In this document: positions 50,106 to 61,933 of the stretch, in pieces
How the letters are laid out: every line of letters starts with the position of its first letter
How positions within the stretch are numbered: position 1 is the first letter of the stretch
Assembly (NCBI GenBank): GCA_963693315.1
Contig: OY856188.1
Span: 103,976,462-104,040,461, forward strand
DNA: 64,000 nucleotides
Direction: 5' to 3'
Source: Diogma glabrata
Lineage: Eukaryota > Arthropoda > Insecta > Diptera > Cylindrotomidae
Notes under the pieces: model-generated
What the model was told of the DNA's origin: nothing
Database searches by the model: none
What the model saw: only the letters and a program-made list of their open reading frames with translations
Made by a program: the position numbers and the translations under genes

Positions 50106-50532
50106 CTACATAGGATGAATGATGAAACTACAAGGAATACTCATCATACTGAAGAAGTTTTTTTGTTAAGTAAAAGGTAGCCTTTTGTAATTTTATTATG
50201 TTTCTAATGTTCAATTTTTGTATGTTTCTAATGTTCAATGTACGGAGTTATTCTATATAATAACCTTAAATTTTTGAAATTTTTTTGCGTTGGTTTATAT
50301 AACATGTTATTCTGCTTTACTGAAACAATCGAAAAGAATTATATAAGAACTTTTATTTTTAACTTTTTCTTTCACTGATTCTATTTGATTAAAACTTATA
50401 TTAATTTCCAACAATTGAAAAATCAAAAGAAATTTTATTAATTGTTTTCGTTTTGACTTCTTTGACTGATGTTATTTGATAAAAACTTATTTTTATTTCC
50501 AACAATTGAACCATTAAAAGGAATCTTATTAA
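50106..50532. repeat. Tandem repeat with TTTCCAACAATTGAA units
   Basis: 50355-50565 contains just over two units of about 95 bp (TTTGATTAAAACTTATATTA, TTTCCAACAATTGAA, TTTTATTAATTGTTTT). The region 50140-50250 repeats pieces of 49440-49540. The repeat leads into the degraded Ty3 pol. Confidence 0.7.
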
Positions 50533-52769
50533 TTGTTTTGTTTTAACTTTCTTTCACGGATGCTATCATCAATGCAAAGGTTTTATTTTTTAAATTATAA
50601 GGACGAAAGAATGCGTTGTCATCATTTTGAAAAAAGAAGGCGATTGGTTGTAAATTTTTGCCGCCTCAATGAAGGTTATTATCAAATTCCCGTTAACGAA
50701 AACGACAAAGTAAAAACCGCATTCAGTACTGAAACTGGACATTATCATTTTACAAGAATGCCTTTCGGACTACACAATTTCGGACTCCGCAACCTCCTGG
50801 CGGTTAATGAATAACGTTTTGGCGGGTCTAAATGGAATCCGTTGTCTAGTTTACTTAGATGACATTGTAATATATGGTTATGACCTTTACTGACCATAAT
50901 AGTAGATTAGTCGATGTTCTTACTAGATTTAGGCAACATAATTAAAAGTTGCAGCCAACAAAATGCAACTTACTTAGGAAAGAAATCTCATACTTAGGAC
51001 ACATTGTTTCTACTGAAGGTATTAAACCAGATCCTCTAAAATTAACAGCAGTCAAAAATTTCCCTAGACCTTTAAATCAAAAAAAAACGTCAAATCATTT
51101 TTAGGACTTTGTGAGTACTATCGTCGGTTCATATCAAAATTTTCTAAAACAACCGAGCCCTTAAACGCTCTTTTACGTAAAAATGTCAAATTCCAATGGA
51201 ATACATTTTGCGAAGAAGCATTTAATATTTTAAAAAACCAATTATGTAACCCACCAATTTTAATTTTTCCTGACTTTTCGAAATACTTTTGCGTTACATC
51301 CGATGCTAGTGATTATGCTATTGGCGCAGTTCTTTCCCAAAACGTAGAGTCTTCAGACCTTCCAATTGCTTACGTAAGCCGTGTTTTGAACTCTGCAGAG
51401 AGAAACTATGTAACAATTGAAAAAGGAGTTCTAGCAATCGTTTGGGCAGTCCGAAGATTCCGTCCTTATGGTCAAAAATTTATAATTAAAACTGATCATA
51501 AGCCTCTAGTTTGGTTGTATAAAACATCTAATCCTGTATCCCGTTTAATTCGCTGGAGATTTGAGTTGTCTGAATATGATGTCGAAATACAATACAAACC
51601 AGGCAAAATCAATTTTAATGCAGACGCACTTAGTCGTGCCGTTCCTTTAGAAGATCAAACATTTGTTCAAATTCCTTAGATTAACGTTGTTACACGAGCT
51701 TTAACCTGTTCCTACAATTGCAATTCGTCTATAGCAAATAATGATTCTAACGAAACTCCTTCTCCATCAGAAAATCAAAATTTAGAAATAACAAATAGCT
51801 TAAGCAGTTCAAAATCGAAAGAGTCTGTATCAAATGACAACCTACGGTTAACAAATTCATCCAATCTCATACCGGATTCTAGTAATCCAAAAATAATAAT
51901 GAACGATTAAAAAAATATCTTAAACATTCTAAGAGAATTTCATGATAATCCACTCGGAGGTCATCAAGGTATCATAAGGACATATCATAGGATAAAACAA
52001 TATTATTACTTTCCACATATGCTTTAAAAAATTAGAAAATACATTCGTAAATGTAAGCTGTGTCAATTAAACAAATACGAAAATATTACTAAATGTCCAA
52101 TGAAAATTACAACAACTTCAAACACAGCATTTTCAAAAATATTCTTAGACATCGTTGGTCCTATTAATCCACCAAGCTACGAAAATAAACGGTTTATACT
52201 AACAATGCAGGACGATTTAACTAAATTTGTGATCGGTGTGCCAATAGAAGATCAAGAATCAAGTACAGTTGCGAAAGCATTCGTTGAACATTTCGTTTGT
52301 AAATATGGTGCTCCAACCGGCATTTTAACTGACCAAGGCTCTAACTTCATGAGCAAACTTTTCGAAAAAGTATGGAAAATTTTAAACATAAAAAAATTCA
52401 ATTCAACGGCATACCACACCGAAACGAACGGAGCACTTGAACGCTCTCACCGAACTTTAGGTGACTATCTACGAATTTACACCCAAATGGATCCATTTAA
52501 CTGGGATCATTGAATTCCATTCGCTATCTTCACATACACCTCAACTCCTCATACTTCTACCAACTTTATGCCATTTCAATTAGTCTTTGGTTTTCTACCT
52601 AATATTTCATCTTCAATAAAATGTCCTCCAGAAAAAGTTTATAATTACGATGACTATTGTGTTGAACTGAAAAATAAGCTACAAAATTTATGGAGGATGT
52701 GCTAAGGAAAATCTATTATATAAAAAAGAATTATCGAAAACATCGTATGATGTTACAGCTAAATCAGCT
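50533..52769 (+). pseudogene. Ty3/gypsy pol, decayed, + strand
   Basis: The reverse transcriptase part has VNFCRLNEGYYQIPVNENDK, TAFSTETGHYHFTRMPFGL and YLDDIVIYG (about 50852). RNase H (51290-51680) has KYFCVTSDASDYAIGAVLSQ and FNADALSRAVP. The integrase (51930-52740) has KCKLCQLNK, FLDIVGPI, ILTDQGSNFMS and ETNGALERSHRTLGDY. Several stops and frame changes break it, but motif order is complete. Its integrase is very close to the one at 26150-27450. The 3' end is cut by the transposon at 52770. No LTRs recognised. Confidence 0.9.
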
Positions 52770-53269
52770 CAGTAACAATTCAACGGTCATGATCGAATTT
52801 GGAATAACTAATGATGCAATTATTTAGTACACATTTAGTACTAATAGTACATTCAATAAAAAAATTAGTACTTACACCGAATGGGTACAATGGAATTTTT
52901 TAACCTTTTACTATTTTTTTAAATTTTTGATGCAAATATTTAGTACACATTTAGTACTAATGCTATATATAAAAAAAATTAAATTTCCCTAGAAATTTCC
53001 CCAAAAACTGGAGGTAAAAGATTTTTGGGATTTTTTTTCAAATTTGGGAAAACTAATGATGCAAGTAATTAGTACATATTTAGTACTAATGTTATATATA
53101 AAAAAAATTACATGCCTTAAAGTATTCCCAAAAAACTGGAGGTAGAATTTTTTTGGGGAAACGATAAGTTCGGATAACTTTCATACATAAAATTGGTAAA
53201 GAATAAAAATTAAGTTGCTTTTTGAATTTTTTTTCCTTTCAATTGTTCAAATAATAAATTAATGTTGCA

Positions 53270-54752
53270 ATGGAAGAGGAAAAAGAAATTGAGTTGAAAA
53301 AAAGGGAGAACGGTTCCGGAGGAAATAGTGAAAAAACGTAAAAACTTTTATGAAAAGAACATAGAAAATATTGTTGTTGACGGTGCTGCAGTTTCTTGGA
53401 AAAGTGCTATATTCGACGAACTCGAATAGATATTTGTGAATCCAATTTGAAAACGGAATATTTAGCTGCAAAAACATATGCAGAAAAAAATGATTTGTTG
53501 CAAAAGAAATTTCCGATCTCCGACGAGAGTGATGATGATTATAGTGCGTTTGAAGGCATTGAACACGGTTGCGAAAATTACACAATCAATATTAGAGGAA
53601 TGGATTTATTTCTTGATCGCGAACACTCAAAACCCAAATTGATTTCGGAATTCAATGATGCGTTGATAAAGATTGAAAATGCACGTAATAGCTGCAAAAA
53701 CATATGCAGAAAAAAATGATTTGTTGCAAAAGAAATTTCCGATCTCCGACGAGAGTGATGATGATTATAGTGCGTTTGAAGGCATTGAACAGGGTTGCGA
53801 AAATTACACAATCAATATTAGAGGAATGGATTTATTTCTTGATCGCGAACAATCAAAACCCAAATTGATTTCGGAATTCAATGATGCGTTGATAAAGATT
53901 GACCTTGTTCTTGGTCATTTGGAAGGATTTTCACACAAGATAGTGAAGTAAAATAGCATGCTGTGTGCCTCAATAACAATTGTAATGCCACTTTGGTTTT
54001 GTATACAGAAAATGAACAAAGCCGCATGAACTTGAAGATTTTCAATTATGACCATTCAGTATCTCATTCGAAGAAAAGATACGTCACCGACGTATTAGAA
54101 AAGACAAAAATTGAACGGTGCTGTAGTTTCATGGAAAAGTGACTATTTTGACGAACTCGCAGGTATTTGTGAATCCAATGTGCAAACGGAATATTTAGCT
54201 GCAAAAACATATGCAGAAAAAAATTATTAGTTGCAAAAGAAATTTCCGATCTCCGACGAGAGGGACGATGATTATAGCGCGTTTGAAGGCATTGAACACG
54301 GTAGCGAAAATTACAAAATTGAAAGTGCGATGGTTACAAGGGGAAAGCTAGCGAATGAATACTTGTTCGAAAATAACGAATATGCAGCTCATTTGTGCTC
54401 ACAAGCAGCGTTAAAGCAAAGAAAGTATCGATTGACATCAAAATCATATCGACATGATAATTCAATGACTTCAGTACAGATGATGAAAAAAGAGCCAGAA
54501 TGCATGCACACAATTCAAGATATCGGATTGGATTCATTTTTTGTTTTCTTTGCACTTCCACTGCAAAAAGAATACGTGTTAGAATGCACTCGTCGAAAAA
54601 GGGTTATACTCTCAATATATGCTACTGGTCTTTCGATTAAACCACCTCAAAATTCTAGTGTATATTACAATGCAAAAAGTGAACAATATAAAAAATTTTT
54701 AGGAAATTTTAAAATCTTTTTATATAATATCATATTAATAAATATGTACTAA
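53270..54752 (+). pseudogene. Decayed transposase-like gene with internal tandem duplications
   Basis: Frames read NIENIVVDGAAVSWKSAIFD, then a block containing KFPISDESDDDYSAFEGIE. The last frame (54231-54752) has HTIQDIGLDSFFVFFALPL and LECTRRKRVILSIYATGLSI. The final stretch resembles transposase families where a catalytic Asp sits in an S-I-D-ATG motif. Here it is Tyr (IYATG), so the protein would be dead. The acidic block is tandemly duplicated (53466-53691 and 53692-53917, 226-bp period), and a third diverged copy starts at 54198. The family is not securely named. Confidence 0.5.
53466..53917. repeat. 226-bp tandem duplication within the transposase-like gene
   Basis: GCTGCAAAAACATATGCAGA through GATGCGTTGATAAAGATTGA occurs twice with very few differences. 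A third, more diverged part-copy starts at 54198. The near-identity of the first two points to a recent duplication. Confidence 0.9.
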
Positions 54753-54887
54753 ATATTTGCATAATTATTTTTTTAAAATTTCCCCCAAAAATTCTACATC
54801 CAGTTTTTTGGGAATATTTTAAGGAAATATAATTTTTTTTTATGAATAACATTAGTACTAAATATGTACTAATTGTTTGCATCATTA

Positions 54888-56820
54888 CCCAAGTAACAAT
54901 TGTTAGAGCTGAAAGAATCAATGTGCTCTATTACAGTTCTTTGAGTTAAAATAATTAGCCTGATAGCTCTTAAACGTAATTAATAGTGATTCACAGCTTT
55001 AAGCAAAATTTACAATGCTCTAATTCATTGTTGCCTAACAGTTCTAGCTCTTTTTGCTTGTAGAGCATTTAGCTTTATTAATGAGCTCTATAACCACTTT
55101 TAGAGCTTAAATATATAATCTTATAGAGCACGCTATATATTGGAATAAAAAAATTCCATGGGCATAAAATTATCTCGTATAAGAGCTGCATTAAAGCATG
55201 GTTAGAGTGTTTTGGTTTGTTCATTTAAGTGCTTTAATACAAATTTGTTTTACACTCACTTACTGCTATTGGGAGTTGCATTTTCCTTATGTAGAGCTGG
55301 CAGATAATTTTAATTTAAATTTAATTTTCTTCTTTTCTCAAATAATGAATTTTTTTTTCAAATAATAAAATTGAATTTTTTAATCCCATGGCCATTGGTA
55401 TATATTGCGCAAAAGGAAAAGTAATAGTAAAGTTCATTAAAATCAGTTTGTGCACGAATGTTAGGATCTTTTGAAACGTGTACACAATTCATCAATTAAA
55501 TGCACAACGTTTTTTTATTGTTTGAGGTTATGATTTAGCTAACCGCTCTATTAGAAAGAATTGACATTTTTACTTATATGTAAATAATCGTAGTTTGTTG
55601 AGGTTTTATGAGACCACTGATTTTTTCTTTTTCTAAAACAGGTAATGCACAAAACATTCGTAAATATGTATATTAAGAATAACTAATGATAAAAGTTAAT
55701 GAATTAACTGATTTTTAATATAAACACATATCAAATTTCATTTAGCATGGCCTACGACTGTGTCATTTTATCTGTCAAAATATTATAAGGGATATACTCT
55801 ATAAAACGCTTCCAACAACAAAAAAATCTAATATAGAGCTTAATGCTCTACTATGTTTATTTATTATTTTGTATTTCAGCTTGTTGCTCTGATGAAAACA
55901 AAAGGATAATCATATACAGTTACTTGCTTTACAACTATCTTAACAAAGAAAAAAACTACTCCCCAATAAATCGAAATCCTGAGTAATAATATCAAGTGAG
56001 ATAAAAAGCTTTTAAAGTTCATAAATGACAACTGTTGCAAGAATCCGTCCATATTTAATCAAAGAAAATATAAAAAAATTCGGCCATTCTTGAATTTAAT
56101 AGAAAATTTATTTTTATTTTATTTTTTGAAATTTTTAATTTAGGTATAGCTCTTAAAATCATACTCAATTTTCCAAACTAAGTTTAAAAATATTGAAAAA
56201 TCAAGTTTGTTACGAAAATAAAAAAAAGTGTTTTTTATAACTACTAATTTGAATAATAATTATTACATATTTCAAGAGCCCGTTGAAAATTTAAGAAGTA
56301 TCGTATTAATATTCACGACAAAAAATAAATGGCACGCATATTTCACTTTAATCCATACTCAAAATGTACATTTTACAGTTTAAATTAAACGATATTCCAA
56401 TTTAATTTTCATTTAGTTTAATAAGTCAAACACACAAAATATTTTCTTTAAAAAAAATCTAATAAAAAATAATGTTATTATTCGGATAAATTCGTTTTAA
56501 AAATTACGTCGGCTTAATATTTTAGGAAATTATTCGAGTTCGTTTTAGAGCAAAATGCTGAAAGAAAGCTCTATAATGATTGGTTCAAACGTTTTCATTT
56601 AATTGCTATAGAGAGTTATGCGCTTCATAATGGAATCCGGAATAATTCTTATAGAGATAAAAAAACAATAAAGTTGCTCTATAAACCGCTACTTTTTGCT
56701 TTTACTAAGCTCTATAAGAGTTCTAAGAGCGCTTCTAAAGCAAACATTAAAGCACGTAGCTTTATAAATCAGCTCTAAGAGCGCTCTTAAAGCATATTTA
56801 GAGCAAAATTGTTACTTGGG
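54888..56820. mobile_element. 1.9 kb TA-flanked TIR element (CCCAAGTAACAATT ends)
   Basis: The left end CCCAAGTAACAATT and right end AATTGTTACTTGGG are exact complements, with TA on both sides. Removing it restores the right terminal repeat of the host transposon (GGGAAAACTAATGATGCAA), so the insertion is certain. Subterminal copies of AGAGCTNTAAGAGC-like motifs cluster at both ends (54905-55135 and 56550-56800). The interior is non-coding. It fits a mariner-like or unclassified MITE. Confidence 0.9.
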
Positions 56821-57086
56821 TAGTTTTCCCAAATTTGAAAAAAAATTCCCAAAAATCTTTTACCTCCAGTTTTCGGGGAAATTTAATTTTTTTTATATAT
56901 AACATTAGTACTAAATGTGTACTAAATATTTGCATAAAAAATTTAAAAAAAGGTCAAAAAATTCCATTGGTCCCATTCGGTATAAGTACTAATTTTTTTA
57001 TTGAATGTACTATTAGTACTAAATGTGTACTAAATAATTGCATCATTAGTTATTCCGAATTCGATCAGGACCGTTGAATTGTTACT

Positions 57087-57771
57087 GTTAATTATTTACC
57101 AAAAGCAATTTAGGGCATTGCAAGAAAAAAAAGTTTTGTAGGTTATGTATAATTTTAAAAATATTTTTTATTAATTTGAATTACATATTTCACTTTTATG
57201 CAAAATCCATGATAATAACATAAATAATACCGTATATATGGTAAAATGTCAAAAAAATGCAAAAATTAATGTTTTTTTTTCATGCCCAAAAATGGGCATT
57301 TAAATTAAGGCAACATAATTTTAATTATACGTAGATTAAAGAAGATAAAAAAAAGTACAGATTAAAAAAAAAAAAATTTATTTTGGATGACTTCTCATAA
57401 AATGGCACCATTTGCCAAATTTAACAAAAAATGCCAATTGTGGCCGAAAAAATTAACATTTTTTCATAAAAATTAAATCCCATATTAAGACTATTAAAAT
57501 ACATGTTTCCTGAAATTTTCATGAAAATTCGACGATTTTTCCCGCCCCTTATCATAAATTTAGTAAAAAAAAAAAAAGTCACGCGATTCGGTTTTTTGAG
57601 GTTAGGCTACACTTTTAAAGTATCTCTTTTTTTTTTATTAATTAGTTAGACATGTTTAGCACACTAAATATGAAATATTCATTATTCAGACTCTTGGAAT
57701 ATCCGAAGATACCATGTCAACTATAAAGGAAGGAGATGAGGAAAATGAAAGGAAAGAGGATTTAGGGACAA
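57087..57771. other. AT-rich spacer
   Basis: No gene. It may include the tail of the decayed Ty3 element that began at 50533 and the 3' untranslated end of the LINE that follows on the minus strand. Confidence 0.4.
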
Positions 57772-58941
57772 CTATACTAAATGTTTTAAATGATGATGTA
57801 CATTTTCTTTAAATGCCTGAGGGGCAAATTCAACGGGAAAGACAAAAGCGGGCATAGAGTTCCACAATTTGGCCACTCTATTAGAATAGTCGTTTTGGAA
57901 GGACATAGTTCTAAAACGAGGTATTTGGACAGTAAATGGGTGGGATAATTCTGAAGTTCTTGTTCGTTGATTGAACTGCGCAAACGATGGAAGTATATTT
58001 TGAGTTTCCTTAGAGGAGAATTCGCTAAAGTTGTATTTATAGTAGATTGACAATTCAGCCACATTTCTTCGGTGCTGGAGTGAGTCAAGCTGATCAGTTA
58101 GTTCGGTATTACCAATCAACCGTATTGCTTTCCTCTGTACAGAGTCTAGATATTTTATTGTTGATTGACAAGCACCTCCCCAAACATGACAGTAGTATTC
58201 CATACATGAACGAATAAAGGACTTATAGATCAGCAAAATTTGATCGGGATTGAAAAATTTCTTACATCGGCTCAAGAATCCTAATTTTTGCATTGCATAT
58301 TTAGCGATGTTGAACCATTGTTTATTCCATTTCAGGTTATTTTGAATATCCACTCCAAGAAGTCTAACTGATTCAACCTCACGCAGTTCCTCATGGTTTA
58401 TCTTAATAGGAAAGTTTTTATGTCGTTCTATTCGTGAAAGACGACAAAGTTTAGTTTTGGTTGGGTTAAATGCAACAAGATTACGACCACCCCTTTTCAT
58501 TATACGGGCCAAGTCCTCGTTGATAGAATCAATTAGTAGCTCTCTATCAGTGGTGACTGCCGTTTGAGATCGAAATTTAGGAGATGCATGTAATGCATGC
58601 AATGTGCTGTCATCAGCAAAACTATGGATTGGGTGTACTGTAGAATTAAGTAAATCATTTATGTATAGAAGAAACAAAGTTGGTGAGAGTGCAGAGCCTT
58701 GAGGAACACCAGCATTGATTGTGAAAATATTGGATGTGACACCATCTAAATTTACATGGAATTTTCGGCTGGCTAAAAAACTTTCAATCCATGAGACTGT
58801 AAGATGATCTATGCCATAAGATTTTAATTTAGCTATAAGATTTCTATGCCACACTTTATCAAAAGCCTTAGAAATATCAAGTGAAATACTGAATGTTTCT
58901 CCATGGTTCTCCAGTGATTTGTTCCACAGATGGGTTACGTA
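57772..58941 (-). pseudogene. Non-LTR retrotransposon, reverse transcriptase C-terminal half
   Basis: About 390 open codons. Reverse transcriptase motifs are ISLDISKAFDKVWH, GVPQGSALSPTLFLLYINDL and IHSFADDSTLHA (the FADD catalytic pair). Then LLGVDIQNNLKW and the RKAIRLIGNTELTDQLDSLQ / HRRNVAELSIYYKY tail, as in Jockey/CR1-type LINEs. This part is intact. The 5' continuation lies at 61934-63380 beyond the inserted element. Removing that element and one TA rejoins the frame around DLLAY-VTHLWN. Confidence 0.9.
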
Positions 58942-61931
58942 CACTCAGAAAAAAAAATTATTGAATATACTATTTTCATACATAATTTCAAAAATTTTCG
59001 GAATTGAATTTTAGACAATAACTTCCATTATTCTTTCAATATCCAAAAAGTTATTAAACATTTTTTAAAAATATACAAATATAGATGATAACTTTTCTAG
59101 TAAAATCCATAACTACAATTTTAAAATAATAAGTTGAAAATGATTAATAATAAAACTTTTAAAAATATTAAAATAGTAAAAACAATAACAGTAACGTTAT
59201 TATTTCTATAAATAAAATTATGTCAGCAATAACTAATTAGATTATTAATCTAATAACTTGCTTTTTGATTTCAATAACAATAATTTATTCATCCAATACA
59301 TAACTATTTTATTTCAATAATCCATACATTATTGTTTTAATTACTAGTTAAAAATTTAGTTATTATCAATACTACGGAGAAGTTATTGAAATTAAGTGTA
59401 ACACCACTTTAGGTCAACAACTTAATCATCATCATCTGCATCATCTGCTGAAATTAAAAACTTTACTAAAATAAGTGAAAACAAGAATTAATTTCATTTT
59501 TAAAATTTTATTAACAAAATAGTTTTACAATATCTTACAAATTAGTTTTACAAATGATTTACAGTAGTTTTAGTCGAATGTAAGTTTTACCATTATTTAA
59601 AAAATAAATATGCATTGTTTCAGTGCTGAACACTTCGGCATAATATAATTTAAATGTTATATCTAAGGCAGTTAAAAAACATTGAATTTTGTACTTAATG
59701 TCGTCGTATATAACGTAATAGTCGGTAATTTTATTTAAACTCTCACCAACGACTATTATAAAAGGTTGAATCTGTAATTAAAAAGAGAAATATTTTTCCG
59801 TTCTATCATCAATAGCTTTCTCCAGATTGTTTATTGAGTTTAAAAGTATCACCAAAGATTCCTGCGCTTCCGTTATGCTTGGTTTCCAAAATTTTTTTGG
59901 TTTTTTTTTAAAATGATATGCGTTGTGTTTTTAAAATGCTGAACAATAGCATTACAGCTATACAATTTTTGGATTCTAAAAAAGAAACGGTATTAGTAAA
60001 GTTATATACTTGTATTCCTCATAAAATCAAATTACCTTCGCTAGTATCATCTCTCAAGCAAATGCTTAAAAGCTTAGTTGAATTAGAATCTTTGATGTTA
60101 GTCTTGTAGAATTAGTTTTTAACCATATACATTTTTCAATTCAATTTTCTTCGATGGGCAAAATATTTTCTATGTTTTTCTTATTACAAGGAGTGTCTTT
60201 AATGACTCTATTTGTTTTTTTTTTAAATGTATCCACGTTTTCGGTAGTTTTGTAATATATTGACATTTTTGTCATACAATTTACCTCGTGGATTTTCTCC
60301 TTTATACCTTGGTATGTAATATGTTTCCTGGAGAGGTAAAAAGAACAAGTTAGGGAGGGTATGGATTACTGTACAATACAAAGTACTGTCTAAAAATTAA
60401 ATGCATCTTCGTACTAAATTATATTTGTTAATGCATTATAATATTTACGAATACTTACTATTTGTTACTTAGGAAATAAGTCAATAATTTTTTTGTCGAA
60501 ACCTTAAATTTCTTCAATTTTTAAACCACGATGGTGAATAGTTAAAAAAGAAGTAACTATACACGACGCAAAATCTGATTGATGAATCTTATTCAATGGT
60601 TTATTTCTATCAAAATTAAGAATCGACTTGCCTTTAGAACTGTTTTGTAAGAGATCTTCCAACGTCTAAAAAAATCATAAAATAATTAGAATATACTAAT
60701 TCAAAAAATTGTATATTATTTCACATTTGTTGTTAGTCAAGGAGCCTCTTTAAGGGTGTTATTAAAAATGAAATCGTCGATATTTGAATTTGATCCATTG
60801 GAAACGGCCGAGTTTGTTAATTCTTCATCTAAATCAACAATATAACCCTATAAGTACAAAAGATATCAATGGTACCATCACTAAAACTTGTTTAAGGTTA
60901 GTATTTATGGTTATCAAACTCCGCTAGTAATATTATTTTTGTTAACTTACATTCAATCCACGCCATTCAAATAATTTTTCTCTGAATTTGATTTTATACC
61001 CAAATTGTGAACGAGAAAAGATGTCATCAAAATCTCGATTTCTTATGTAGGTACTGGAGAGATTCCACGTTAAAACCGAAACCTGCAAATAATGGCATCA
61101 CTAGTTATCACTTTATTTAAACATGCGCATGCCTTCAAGTTGTTGAATAATTTCAACAGGTATTCCCCATGAAAGAATTATTTTGCGAAATTCACTGAGA
61201 GCAACATTTAACAAATTATTTAGATTACCATCATCTAAACACATGTTATATTGATAATCATTATTTAACAAATTTAAATAATCCATTTTAAATTGTTTTT
61301 TTATTTACAATACCTAATTACAGTTTTTATCACAAAATTTAAACACTTGTACACTTAATAACAATTATGTTAAATTAAACTTTTTATTATTTTCACTTTA
61401 ACCAATTTGATTTAAACACATCACGTTTCAACAACCAACTATGAACTATGTATGTATAATTTATAAAATAAATCACTTGCATAAAACAAAAACTAAAACA
61501 AAAAATCTAATTGTTATTATCAATAACTAAAGTTATTGATTTCAAAAAACGACACTCTATATATAATAAGTTGGTTTATAAATCTTGCGAATTGTCAATA
61601 ACTGTTATTAATATTAATAAAAGACATAATTTATTGAATAAGTAGAATACAGTTATAAAACAGTTATTGATTTCTAAATGATAATTTTGTATAAACCTTT
61701 GGGCAACTTTTAACTAATTTTAACTTAGTGGAACAATTTTGAAAATTTAAATTAATAACTTTTTGTGAATTGGAGCAATAACTCGGTTTATTCAAATGAT
61801 AAGTAATAATTTTTTGTTTTAATAATTTTATTATGGAATCAATAACTAAATAGTAAATCCTACAACTTTTTGATAGTTTTTCGTTTAATAACGATTATTT
61901 ATTGAAAAAATAACGTTTTTTTTTCTGAGTG
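58942..61931 (-). mobile_element. 3.0 kb TA-flanked TIR element carrying a spliced gene
   Basis: Left end CACTCAGAAAAAAAAA and right end its complement, with TA at 58940-58941 and 61932-61933. It splits a LINE reading frame, so the boundaries are exact. AATAACT / AGTTATT motifs are dense in the outer 400-500 bases of each end, which suggests subterminal binding repeats. Instead of a recognisable transposase it holds a minus-strand gene with several exons. The end sequence resembles the CACCCAGAGAAAT element at 19883, so the two may be related. Confidence 0.9.
59559..61286 (-). pseudogene. Multi-exon gene inside the TIR element, function unknown
   Basis: Start ATG at 61286 (MDYLNLLNNDYQYNMCLDDG). 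Candidate exons: 61286 to about 61123; 61082-60951 (44 codons, SRSQFGYKIKFREKLFEW, acceptor CAG, donor GTAAGT); 60847-60737 (GYIVDLDEELTNSAVS); 60665 to about 60465 (ASCIVTSFLTIHHRGLKIEE, one in-frame stop at 60506); 60327-60223 (ETYYIPRYKGENPRGKLYDK); about 59907-59780 (FWKPSITEAQESLVILLNSI); 59771-59559 (QPFIIVVGESLNKITDYYVI) ending in TAA. Most joins are in phase 0 with AG acceptors, but some donors are lost. The ETYY...GK-LYDK and FWKPS...ES blocks recall an uncharacterised, recurring insect gene family. No DDE motif or other known transposase signature is visible. It is decayed in this copy. Confidence 0.55.
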
Positions 61932-61933
61932 TA

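Larger units (their letters stand above)
52770..57086 (+). mobile_element. DNA transposon with terminal inverted repeats of about 0.4 kb
   Basis: Left end CAGTAACAATTCAACGGTCA and right end its near-exact complement at 57086. Homology runs to about 53170 on the left and from about 54720 on the right. The repeats themselves contain two or three copies of an internal motif (TGCAAATATTTAGTACACAT, TTTAGTACTAATG, TATATAAAAAAAATTA). The right repeat is interrupted by the element at 54888-56820. Without that, the transposon is about 2.4 kb and encodes a decayed transposase-like gene. No target duplication is obvious (flanks ATCAGCT and TTAATTA). Confidence 0.85.
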
